This document shows positions 20,473 to 30,024 of a stretch of DNA of 64,000 nucleotides, in pieces (the first letter of the stretch is position 1; every line of letters begins with the position of its first letter). The stretch is from Cryoendolithus antarcticus (Eukaryota > Ascomycota > Dothideomycetes > Cladosporiales > Cladosporiaceae): the NCBI GenBank assembly GCA_002077065.1, contig NAJO01000029.1, positions 496,001-560,000 on the forward strand, read 5' to 3'. Made by a program: the position numbers and the translations under genes. The notes beneath the pieces were generated by a model. The model had not been told where the DNA came from and ran no database searches. It saw nothing but the letters and a program-made list of their open reading frames with translations.

Positions 20473-21663
20473 ATGGATGGAATGCATAGGGCTGCGCCTC
20501 AGACGCCGGCGGATAGACGGAGCCATACCGAAAGCCAAATCGCCAACCCTGCGCTCAATGGCAACGTGCTACACACCAATGCAGATTATGTCGACTTCAT
20601 CGTGGGTATACACCACGTGAGAGAATCGTCGGCGGCCTTACAGGGGACTGAAATCAAGGGCGGTACCCATGTCGTGCTGGTCACTGCGTCCGAATTGTCC
20701 CCACCAGATGAGAGTGGCGGTCCTCCACCTCAAAGCCGGCCGAAGCGCAAATTCTCCGAAGCCTTCAACGGGCGAAGAAATGAGGAGCCAGATGGTGGCG
20801 GTGAAGCTGAGGAGATCAAGAACATGAAGCCCAAATGGTCGGTAGCCAAGAAGCGCGTTCGAGATGAGGCCTGCAAGATCGTCAGACTGGCCAACGAGTT
20901 GGATTTACCATTCCCTGAATCACAGCTGCAGCCGCAAGTTGCGCAGCAGCGCATAACAAGACGCCAATCTGCTCTGTGGCCTTCCTAGCCGAATACTGGA
21001 CTATCGCTGTCGTCAGAACTGTATATTCACACCGATAGCTCAATGATCCAACCGAAGTATGCAGCATTTCCTCGAGCGCTCGGCTGTGACGTAGCTTGGC
21101 AGGTCGCTCACGGCTGGGCGGGTTTCTCGTGGGCCATCGGTTATAAGTGCCCCTGGCACTACAAAAATCACGCAGAGTGCCTCGCCATCGACGAGGCCTT
21201 AGACAGTGCATTCAACATGCACTCGTCAAGCCCGTTGACAAAGATTACACTCTCGACCGACTCTCAATGTGCTCAGGAGCATCATGAAGCTGATTTCATT
21301 ACTGCATGTTCGGTGTACAATGGTCCGGAGTGTAAACCCGCGCATTTGATGCGCACACTGGTTGATGATGGCGTGCAATTTGATGTCAATTTGATCAAGG
21401 GTCATAGTGGTATCGTAGGCAATAAGTACGCGGACGATCTGGCGCGTCTGAGAAGTGAACGCTCAGTCGCGCACAACAATGAGCTTAAAAGTGGTACAGC
21501 GTCTGGTCGTTTGTACTTTTGCGACACGGGCTCTTTGACAAAGCTTCCACTGCTGTGGAAGCCAATTATGAAGACGCGAAGAGCACACGAAGAAGCAATG
21601 CGGCCAAAAGAGATGGCAAGTCAGGGTGACGAACAGCCAAAGGCACCAATCACTGATACATGA
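20473..21663 (+). pseudogene. RNase H type-1 domain ORF interrupted by one in-frame TAG
   Basis: A single frame runs from the ATG at 20473 to the stop at 21663, broken only by a TAG at 20986-20988. The part before it is a low-complexity and basic region (PPPQSRPKRKFSEAFNGRR; KPKWSVAKKRVRDE). The part after it is an RNase H fold with all expected acidic positions: LYIHTDSS, HAECLAIDEAL, TLSTDSQCAQE, and the GHSGIVGNKYADDLAR segment. RNase H removes RNA from RNA:DNA hybrids; such domains sit in LTR and non-LTR retroelements and in domesticated genes. No reverse transcriptase is nearby. It could be a pseudogene, a shorter gene starting at an ATG after the stop (21043, which would lose the first catalytic Asp), or a gene with an unrecognised intron over the TAG, for example from a GT at about 20803. 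Confidence 0.6.
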
Positions 21664-22030
21664 TGCCGATTGGCCACGTGCCTACTGGCGGAAGACCTTA
21701 TGTGCTGCTAGGCCTCTGCTGCACTCCAATCTGAGCTGTAGTTTCTCGGCGGGCCTCTGCTCATGGCTCTCCTTTATGAGCGGATGAAACGCTGCAGATG
21801 CGATGTGAGCCCATGTGCTGAGGTCCCACGCGCGGAGGGCTGCAGGGAAGGGCGGAAGGTCGATGATCCTCCACGCTACATGCAGTACTGACTCAAGATT
21901 CGATTGTAAGCAGTATGTACACGAACACGAATGCCTGGGGTATCGTTCAATGGCCTATGCCGTCACTTTTCCACCATCTTTGCACGGTCTTTAGCTTCTC
22001 ATCATCAGTCCGCCCACAACCAACCCCGCC
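21664..22030. other. Convergent 3' spacer
   Basis: These 367 bp lie between the RNase H frame and the WC-2 stop. They probably contain the WC-2 3' UTR. No gene was recognised. Confidence 0.4.
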
Positions 22031-23792
22031 TCACTGACTCATACTGCCTGAGCTCTGATGCCGTGGCAAACCAATCGGCAGCGGCGGCTGCATCCCCACC
22101 ACACTCATCGGCGGCTGCCCACCAAACGCCGCCTGCCCAGAAAGCGGCGTCGCCATCCCCATCTCATCATCCAACCCATCATCCCCAATCCCACTCCTCT
22201 TCTTCTCCTTCTTCGCCCATCGAAGTCCACAAGCATTACACAGCGTCTTCGGCCCCTTAGGCCCCTTCCGCCACTCCGGACTGTCTAGCGTGCCACAGTC
22301 AGCGCACACGTACTCATCGGCGACTTTAAGCTTCTTCTTCTCCTTCTTGTTGGACTCGCGATCGCGATCCAGGAGGATCGCTATGCCTGCGTCGCCGCGT
22401 ATGAGGGCGGGCGAGGTGTCGCCGGTACTAATACCGTGGCTGCGCTCGCCGTCGCGATAGCGAAGGCCGGTAAGGAGTTCGATCGATTCGAGGTGATTTG
22501 AGTTTGCTTCGTAGCGGGACATTTTGTCTGCTATCGAATCTGGTCGTTGGGCTGAAAGGGCCGAGTCGAGGTTCTGGCGTGTGAGAGCCGTGTTGGAGAT
22601 CGTCGGCTTGGCTGGAGGCGGCATGCCTTGGTAGTTTGGCGTAGGCTGAGCGGCAGGTGTTCGATTAGACTGGTCGTCTGGGTTACGGGAGGGTACTTCA
22701 GAAGTCGCGCCTGTTGCGCTGCCACTGATCTGCTCGCGGTAGAGGCGATCCTGCTCTGCCGTCTCGTCCGCCTCCTCACGCTTAAGCTCCTCAATGCGTT
22801 TCATCAGACGTTCATTCTCGATCTTGTGCTCGAGGAAAGAGTCTAGCAGGGCTGCGTTCTTAGTTGGGTAGGGTCTAGCCATCATGAAAAAGCCACGACA
22901 GATCCCGGGTGAAGCCATCTGAGACTGCTGTATCGGGCTCTGACCATATGTGGAGGGCTGATTGCCACTATGCTCGCCAGGAGTGATGTGAGGATGACCA
23001 TCGCACTCGAAGATCATGTAGTCACCATCCTCTTTCTTGAAGCGGTAGAAGAATCTCAAGGGATTCCCACTTGCTATGCTCTCATTGAACTCTCGCATAA
23101 ATATACCACTGTCATCAGGGTGCACATACTCCCCCATGAACTTGCCAATGATGGAAGCTGGCTCGTGGCCAGTGAGAGCTCGACATGATGGCGATACGTA
23201 CAGTATGCGTCCATCTGGCGTCAGGATGTGCAGCAGGTCTTTGAGCTCTTCAATGACCCTCTGCGACCAATTGCGCCGCTTGGTGAACTCTGTAAGCGTA
23301 CTCGTGCTGGCTATGGGCATCAAGCCGAAGCCAGCAGGGAGTGGACCGGCGCCAGCACCAGTCGTTGGTACATCTTGTTGCTGTTGAAGCTGAGGGATAT
23401 GGAGGCCGCCCATATTCTGCGATGCAAGGGCATTGGAACCAGCAGCACCTAGATTATGTAGGGAAGACGGGTCATGGCCGGCAAGCGCATTTGTATTAGC
23501 AAGGTCCAGATCGAGATCCATGGGCAACGACAAGTCCATATCAAAGCCCATCAAGTCGGCGCTCTCGTCAAACGACAGACCCGGCCCTCCGGCCAACTGC
23601 AGATGGCCGTCAGCATGCTGCTCTCCATCGGCGATGCGACACGTTGGGATGGCCTGACGCCTCCTAAACGCCTATCAATGACAAGATTGGGTTCACGTAT
23701 TCGATGCAAGGGAGAGAAGAAATGAGTGGTCGTACGTTCTGTGCCTGACCCAGACCTTGGTGCTGCTGCTGCTGACCATGTTGCGGATACAT
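22031..23792 (-). CDS. wc-2: White Collar 2, blue-light/clock transcription factor subunit
   Basis: Two exons give 559 residues. Exon 1 (23736-23792) encodes [19 protein letters not shown]; an 82-bp intron (23654-23735) joins it in frame. A PAS domain lies at about residues 150-240 ([50 protein letters not shown]). A GATA-type zinc finger is at about 469-495 ([19 protein letters not shown] then [11 protein letters not shown]), with the C-x2-C-x18-C-x2-C spacing of WC-2. In fungi WC-2 binds the flavin photoreceptor WC-1 through PAS to form the White Collar Complex, which binds GATC-type light-response elements and drives circadian and photomorphogenic genes in the nucleus. A basic KKEKKK stretch lies ahead of the finger. 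The exon-1 ATG is my choice because the frame above it is closed. Confidence 0.93.
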
Positions 23793-24310
23793 GGCCGCAG
23801 TGCCCAGCCGCGCCTGTGGGATATTACCACCAATCCCCCGCCGCGTTGTGCCTGTCCAGGCTCGGTCGTTGCGAGTGGAGGATCGCGATCACTCGCATCT
23901 GTGCATGCGTAGCGCCGTTGGGTTGGGAGTAAACTCCGAGTCGATAGCACACTGACTTCTCGATCACCGTGGACCGCAGCGAGGCCAAGAATTTGGCAGC
24001 AAGATCGAGGAGCCTCAAATCGTCGATGATGCCGTCTCCACTTTCCAGGTCAGATTCGGCTGAAGGTGGGCACCAGTTCTCGGAGCGGAAGCTGCCGACA
24101 TCCGAAAGCACATGAGTTCGCGTCAAGAGCGCGTCTGCTTGATACCCTATCACTTTGACAGCCAGACTTCACCTTATGTTACTATGCTGAGCTCTCGTTC
24201 TGAATCGCCTCTCCACTGTCAGCTGTGGACTCGCATACGAAGCTAGGCGAACGGCTCTGAGCAGCCCTTAATAAAGAAGCGTCTCTACCTGGCCCTTCTT
24301 TGTCGATCGC
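23793..24310. promoter_or_regulatory. Head-to-head promoter of WC-2 and RAD50
   Basis: The 518 bp between the two start codons must contain both promoters and 5' leaders. It contains several GATC and CGATC-type sequences (for example near 23881 and 24004), the sort of element White Collar proteins bind, but GATC is common by chance. Confidence 0.45.
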
Positions 24311-27300
24311 ATGATGTCTCAGATCGACAAGCTCAGTATCTTAGGGGTGAGGTCGTTCGACAATACTCACACGACTACGATCGCCTTCAGCTCTCCACTC
24401 ACTCTCATCGTCGGGACAAATGGCTCCGGGAAGACCACCATCATCGAGTGCCTCAAGTATGCCACAGCCGGCGAGTTGCCACCGAACTGCTCGAAGGGTG
24501 CAGCATGGATCCACGATCCCAACTTGTGCCATGAGAAAGAGGTTATGGCTCAGGTCAAGCTGAGCTTCAAGGCTGTCGACGGCTCAAGGAACGTTGTTAC
24601 TCGCAATCTGATGCTCACCGTGAAAAAAGCTACGCGCAGTGTCAAGGCTTTGGAGAGCAACATTACGATGGTCCGTGCCGGCGAGAAGCTGTCAGTAAGC
24701 TCTCGCGTTGCAGACGTCAACGCGATGATGCCGCAGTACCTTGGTGTCAGCAAAGCAGTCTTGGACTTCGTGGTCTTTTGCCATCAGGATGAATCACTCT
24801 GGCCAATGTCCACACCAAAGGATCTCAAGGAGAAGTTTGATCTGATTTTTGAAGCCGAGAAGTACTCCAAGGCCATCGACAATATTAAGCTGCTCAAGAA
24901 GAAACAGGGCGAGAACCTCATCAAGTTCCGCGAAGGGGAGGTGCATCTGAAGAAGCAGAAGGAGTCAGCAGAGAAATCTCAGAAGAACCAGATCAAGCTT
25001 TCGGACGAAATCGAGGACTTGACCAACCAGACCACAGATCTTGGCGAGCGGATTCGTGAGGTGACGAGGAAGGCAGAAGGTGCCTGGAAGCTAGCTGAGG
25101 AGGCTAGTCAGATCGTTGGGCAGCTCGAGGGTAAGCGTATTGAAGAGCGCACGAAGGAGGAGAGTGTGCATTCTCTCCGCGAGCACATGAAGGAGCTTGA
25201 CAAAAGCGATGGCGAGCTTCAGAGAATGTTCGAGCAGTTTGAGGAGCAAGTCGGCGCGGACGAGGAAGAGGTGCGTGTGCAAAAGTCGCGATGGACGGAT
25301 CTCAATGGCGAGATCGGTCAAGGTCGTAATGTTGTTGTTGCTAAGGAGCGTGAGTGTGGCACTTACGAAGCGCAGAAGCAGCGATACGATGAACAGGTCG
25401 TAAGCCGTGAACGTCTTGTGAAAGAAGCAGCGCGCACTCACAGTATTCGCGGATACGACCTCCGAGTCAGCGATGACGAAGTTAGAGTTTTCATGGAGCG
25501 GATCACCAAGATGGCACGAGACCAGAATGCTGCATTCGAGAGAGCTAGGCGTGAGACAGCGGAAGAGTTGCAAGGTGCTCAAAGAGTGCTGACACAGATC
25601 AACGAGAGTCGATCCGCTCTGAACTCACGTAAGGAGAGCGCACGCCAGGCGACCGCAGCGAACGACCGCAGAGTCGCCACTCTTCAAGGCCAACTCAATA
25701 AGATCAGCATCGACGAGGGTGGCAAGGCTGCCATGGAAACGCACTTGCAAGATACCGAGAGCAGATTAGAGGCCAGTAAAGCCGGGCTCGAGGGCGCCTA
25801 TTGGGAAGCGGAGATCAAGAAGGCTGAGAAGGATCTGCGAGTCGGCGATGAGCGCAAAGAAGCACTTGATCTTGAGTTGATCGAAGGTACACGCCAAACG
25901 GGCGACTCAGCCAGGCTGGACTTCGTGCAGAAGGAGCTGAAGGAGCGACAGCATGCACTGAACACGATGCAGGGCGCTCACGGTGACAGGATCGCTGCAG
26001 TGGTCGGGACTGACTGGCAGCCGGCCACTGTCGATGCCGCATTCCAGCGCAGCCTAGAAGAGAAGACCACTTCTGTAGCTGATGCAGAGAAACAGCGTGA
26101 CGGCACAGCGAGAGAGCTTCAGCAACTCGACTTCCAGCTGAAGACATTGCACTCTGATCTGCAAGCGAAGCGTCGCGCCATCGATAGCGCAGCTGAGAAG
26201 ATCCGCAATGCCGTCGACTGCGAACCGGAAGAATATAATCACGAGCTGAATGATCTGGAGCGTAATCACAGCCTTGCAAAGTCAGATGCAGATTCCTTCA
26301 AGGTCATCAAACAATATCTGGAGAAATGTACAACAGTCGCAACCGACCATATGGCCTGCAATACTTGCATGCGTGGGTTCAAGAACGAGAAGGAGAGAGA
26401 CAGCATGCTGAAGAACGTGCGCAAGTATTTGGCGCAGTTCGACGCAAGTGATGTGTCCCAGCTTGGTGATCTCGAGCAGCAGCTAAAGGCTGCACGAGAT
26501 GTAGGTACTGACTTTGACACTTGGGAGCGTATTAAGGAGAAAGAGTTTCCTCAGCTCGACAAGGACGAGCGCCAGCTCTCCGAGAAGCGGTCGAAGACCG
26601 ATCAGCAGCTTGAGCAGCAAGAGGAAGCTGTGAACGAGGCCACGCGAGCCCGCAGAGACGTCGAGGCGATGTCGCGTACGGTCCAGACCATTGCCAAGTA
26701 TCACGGCGAGATCACTGGCTTTCAGTCGCAGATCACCGACCTCGTCGCGAAGCAGAAGGCTGCCGGGCTCTCGCGTGGGCTTGAGATGGTCCAAGACGAG
26801 ATCAAGAAGGTGAACGAAGACGCCAAGGCAGCGAAAGCTCAGCTCACGAAATTGACGGCTGAGCGAGATCGCGCACGGAGCAATGTCAACACCCTCGAAC
26901 TCGAGATGCGAGACATCCGCAGCAAGCTCGACAACGCTAAATATCAACTCAAGGAAAAGCGATCGCTCGAAACCCAAGTCGAGGATGTCAACAACGCGAA
27001 CAAAGAGCAGCGCGCGGCGGCGAAATCCGCAGATCAGGAGATCGATAAGCTTGGCCCGCAGCTCGCACAGGCGCAGGAGAAGTACGACGACATCTCAAAG
27101 CGTGGCGCCGAGCGAGACCGTGAGCTACAGGCACAGACTAGTCGACTCAATACAAGTCTCAATCAGCTGAAGATGGCCGATGAAAAGATCCAGGCCTATG
27201 TTGAGCGTGACGGCCCTTCGCAGCTCAAGCGCGGGAAGCAGCAAGTCGAAAGCCTCAAAGCCGAGGTCGTGCGACTCGAGACGGAGCAACAGCAGATTAC

Positions 27301-28219
27301 TCGCCACATCAAAAAGCTCGAAGACACTCTTCGCAGCCATGACGATACAAAGCGCAGCATTGCCGACAACCAGCGCTACCGCCGGGACCGCAGTGCCCTG
27401 CTCGCGGTGCGTGAGCAGATCAAGGCCCTTGAGGCCACGAATGCCGAAGCCGATAAGACTCGTGCCACGAAAGAGGCTAATCATTGTCAATTGGAGCGCA
27501 ACAAGCTCGCTGCCGAACAAGCCAGCATAGTCGGCCAGTGCAAGTCCAAGGACGACCAACTCAGAAGCCTGATCGACGACTTCGAATCGGAATTCAAGTC
27601 CGCAGCCCGTGACTACAAGTTAGCCCACATTAACGTCGAAACGACCAAAGCTTGCATCGAAGACCTCTCGCGCTACGGCGGCGCTCTCGACAAAGCAATC
27701 ATGAAGTACCACTCTCTCAAGATGGAGGAGATCAATCGGATTATCGACGAGCTCTGGCGCAAAACTTACCAGGGCACAGACGTCGACACCATCCTCATCA
27801 AGTCCGAGAACGAGACTGCAGGCGCACGGAAGAGCTACAACTACCGTGTATGCATGATCAAATCCGATGCCGAGATGGACATGCGTGGTCGCTGCTCGGC
27901 AGGCCAAAAGGTTTTAGCTTCAATCATCATACGCCTTGCGCTCGCGGAGTGTTTTGGCGTGAACTGCGGACTCATTGCGCTGGACGAGCCGACGACAAAT
28001 TTGGACAAAGACAACATTCGCTCGCTGGCGGAGAGTCTGGCGGAGATCATCAAGGGACGCAAGCTGCAGAAGAACTTCCAGCTGATTGTCATTACGCACG
28101 ATGAAGACTTTCTGAGGTATATGGGATGTAGTGACTTTGCAGATACGTATTGGAGGGTTAGTCGGGATGATAACCAGAAGAGTGTCATCGATAAGCAGAA
28201 TATTGCGGAGGTATTGTGA
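24311..28219 (+). CDS. rad50: RAD50, MRN complex ATPase
   Basis: An intronless 1302-residue SMC-like protein, close to the usual fungal Rad50 length. Walker A is GTNGSGKT at residues 35-42. Two long coiled coils flank a zinc hook at about 682-685 (HMACNTCMRGF; C-x2-C). The C-terminal ATPase lobe has the ABC signature GRCSAGQKVLASIIIRLALA and Walker B LIALDEPTTNLDKDN near residue 1220, followed by VITHDEDFL. Rad50 works with Mre11 and Nbs1/Xrs2 in the nucleus to tether and resect double-strand breaks, in telomere upkeep and in meiotic recombination. The hook CNTC differs from the frequent CPxC, but both cysteines are present. Two ATG codons stand in a row at the start. Every motif is intact, so the gene should be functional. 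Confidence 0.97.
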   Translation: MMSQIDKLSILGVRSFDNTHTTTIAFSSPLTLIVGTNGSGKTTIIECLKYATAGELPPNCSKGAAWIHDPNLCHEKEVMAQVKLSFKAVDGSRNVVTRNLMLTVKKATRSVKALESNITMVRAGEKLSVSSRVADVNAMMPQYLGVSKAVLDFVVFCHQDESLWPMSTPKDLKEKFDLIFEAEKYSKAIDNIKLLKKKQGENLIKFREGEVHLKKQKESAEKSQKNQIKLSDEIEDLTNQTTDLGERIREVTRKAEGAWKLAEEASQIVGQLEGKRIEERTKEESVHSLREHMKELDKSDGELQRMFEQFEEQVGADEEEVRVQKSRWTDLNGEIGQGRNVVVAKERECGTYEAQKQRYDEQVVSRERLVKEAARTHSIRGYDLRVSDDEVRVFMERITKMARDQNAAFERARRETAEELQGAQRVLTQINESRSALNSRKESARQATAANDRRVATLQGQLNKISIDEGGKAAMETHLQDTESRLEASKAGLEGAYWEAEIKKAEKDLRVGDERKEALDLELIEGTRQTGDSARLDFVQKELKERQHALNTMQGAHGDRIAAVVGTDWQPATVDAAFQRSLEEKTTSVADAEKQRDGTARELQQLDFQLKTLHSDLQAKRRAIDSAAEKIRNAVDCEPEEYNHELNDLERNHSLAKSDADSFKVIKQYLEKCTTVATDHMACNTCMRGFKNEKERDSMLKNVRKYLAQFDASDVSQLGDLEQQLKAARDVGTDFDTWERIKEKEFPQLDKDERQLSEKRSKTDQQLEQQEEAVNEATRARRDVEAMSRTVQTIAKYHGEITGFQSQITDLVAKQKAAGLSRGLEMVQDEIKKVNEDAKAAKAQLTKLTAERDRARSNVNTLELEMRDIRSKLDNAKYQLKEKRSLETQVEDVNNANKEQRAAAKSADQEIDKLGPQLAQAQEKYDDISKRGAERDRELQAQTSRLNTSLNQLKMADEKIQAYVERDGPSQLKRGKQQVESLKAEVVRLETEQQQITRHIKKLEDTLRSHDDTKRSIADNQRYRRDRSALLAVREQIKALEATNAEADKTRATKEANHCQLERNKLAAEQASIVGQCKSKDDQLRSLIDDFESEFKSAARDYKLAHINVETTKACIEDLSRYGGALDKAIMKYHSLKMEEINRIIDELWRKTYQGTDVDTILIKSENETAGARKSYNYRVCMIKSDAEMDMRGRCSAGQKVLASIIIRLALAECFGVNCGLIALDEPTTNLDKDNIRSLAESLAEIIKGRKLQKNFQLIVITHDEDFLRYMGCSDFADTYWRVSRDDNQKSVIDKQNIAEVL

Positions 28220-28833
28220 GGAAGGCATAGCGTGCGTGGCGGAAGATGGTCAAGGTTTGGCGCCAGGCAATATGTTTGCTGGAGGTATTAGCGATGGCGC
28301 TTGAAACGGCTCGCATTTGCTGGCGTTGCACAAGGATGTGCATAGCTTATACTAGTGTGGTTTCGAAAGGCTAGCTCATGAAAACATTCAGAGGTGAACT
28401 CGCTAAGTTCCTCGTGCTACTTGAGCACCTGGCATGTGCGCTCCCAAGCGACTTCCGTCGGCCACTGCATCGTATAGAACATGCACAACCCTTCCTCCAC
28501 TTCGACGTGGTCCACGTAGCCCACTCCGTGAGACCAAAGTGTCAATGCAGTCTGCCATCGCATGATGCGGAAGCTTCACCGAAGCCATAACGGTTGGACA
28601 GCATCAGTTCGCATAGACGCGCATGACGGTCGCACAGATGCAATGACAGCGCATCCCTACCCGGGCTTGTGTGACTTTTGGCAACAATTCCGGAAGCAAT
28701 TAGTAGCGTGCCGGTCTTGCATGGGATCCATCAGCAGCATCACATCAAGGCGACACGCCGGGGTGAGAAACCGAAGAGCACACTGTTCGTCAAGTCGTGT
28801 GTAGTTGCTAGCTCGTCCGGCCGTAGTCCGAGA
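28220..28833. other. Convergent 3' spacer
   Basis: This 614 bp lies between the RAD50 and MDM12 stops. It should hold both 3' UTRs. No further gene was recognised. Confidence 0.4.
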
Positions 28834-30024
28834 TCACACAAGGATAGTCCAGAAACTCGGGTACACGAATTCGTCCTCAAAAATCCTCTGCACTTGCTCC
28901 AGGATGAATTTCTCGATCTTGCCTACATTCTTGAGCACCTGTCGTCCACTCTCGGACTCTCCCATTTCGCTCTCGATTCTGATGTGCTCGATGAGCCCTC
29001 CAATGTTGTGAGTCTTGATAGCAGCATCACCATCGCGGTTCGATGTCGTGTCGGTAGTCTCATTCATGGCAGCCCCACTGCCAACCAATGCCTCGGCGTC
29101 CTCCGGCGCGAGAAAGCAGAGATGCGCTTTCCGCTCAATGTAGGCCAGCAGACCTACGCCATCGAAAGTGACGCCGGTAATGTTCAGCTTGAGGGGTATA
29201 CCCACGAAGCTAGGCATAGGGTAGTCTAGAAAGACTTCGGCGGTGAGTGCGAGCTTGACGTCGCCGGAGTATGTAGCGTGGAACACGATCTGGAGGTCTT
29301 CAGGGCTACGGTCAGGTTCCGGAGGTGGCGTCGCAGTGCGAGGATGTGACGGCGTGATCTGCACATGGGGCTGAGAATTGAAGTAGCCCTCGTCCCGTGA
29401 GGTTGGTCGGCTAGGGGGAGTGATGGACGGAGGTGGAGAAATTGAATTGAAAGAATCGCCGTGAGGACGCTGGGCCGGGCGAGACGTGATGGAGTTCGAA
29501 TTGTTCTGGAATCGAGCTCCCGCTACGGCTGCCAGAGGCGTTGTGGTGCCTGAGAAGCCACTTGCGAGCGGTAAATTGAAGTAGCCTAAGTTAGACGAGC
29601 CATGCAGGAACCCTGACGTCGTAGGATGCGATACATGAGCACTACTGATTGAGTCCAGACCTGCGTGGTTTGAGTCTCGAAACGCTAGGTTCTCGGTCTT
29701 CAGTTTGTTTCTTGCCTCTTGCAATCGTTGCGCCGACGGGTCTGGTTGCTGAGCATGTTGGTCATGGGCAGGACCTTGGTCATTGCTAACCGCGTCTTCG
29801 TCCGCATCGCCCTCGTAGAAGTCGCCCAGTGGCTCGCAGATGTCTTTGATCGCTAGATCCGGCGATATAGTACCAAATTCGAAGCTTCGGACCTTGACCG
29901 AGCGTATGAGTTTCGGCAATGTTATCTGCTGGAAACGATCGTCAACAAAGGCGCGTATCTTCTCTGCTAAGGCTTCGCCATCGGATCCACCAGTCAAGGC
30001 CTCCCAATTGATGTCGACGGACAT
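28834..30024 (-). CDS. mdm12: Mdm12, ERMES complex lipid-transfer subunit
   Basis: A single exon encodes 396 residues. The ATG at 30024 gives the canonical fungal N-terminus MSVDINWEALTGGSDGEALA; the 12 codons above it begin with TTG. The SMP domain is split: an N-terminal part (KIRAFVDDRFQQITLPKLIR; VRSFEFGTISPDLAIKDICE) and a C-terminal part (LQIVFHATYSGDVKLALTAE; GLLAYIERKAHLCFL; IRIESEMGE) ending VYPSFWTILV. They are separated by about 150 residues of Ser/Pro-rich disordered sequence, as is usual in filamentous fungi. Mdm12 bridges Mmm1 in the ER and Mdm34/Mdm10 in the mitochondrial outer membrane and carries phospholipid between them. The gene ends tail to tail with RAD50. Confidence 0.96.
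   Translation of the reverse strand: MSVDINWEALTGGSDGEALAEKIRAFVDDRFQQITLPKLIRSVKVRSFEFGTISPDLAIKDICEPLGDFYEGDADEDAVSNDQGPAHDQHAQQPDPSAQRLQEARNKLKTENLAFRDSNHAGLDSISSAHVSHPTTSGFLHGSSNLGYFNLPLASGFSGTTTPLAAVAGARFQNNSNSITSRPAQRPHGDSFNSISPPPSITPPSRPTSRDEGYFNSQPHVQITPSHPRTATPPPEPDRSPEDLQIVFHATYSGDVKLALTAEVFLDYPMPSFVGIPLKLNITGVTFDGVGLLAYIERKAHLCFLAPEDAEALVGSGAAMNETTDTTSNRDGDAAIKTHNIGGLIEHIRIESEMGESESGRQVLKNVGKIEKFILEQVQRIFEDEFVYPSFWTILV

Noticed and set aside
25091..25582. Minus-strand frame with hydrophobic, Leu-rich segments
   Set aside because: It is a shadow of the RAD50 coiled coil; long amphipathic helices often create Leu-rich antisense frames.
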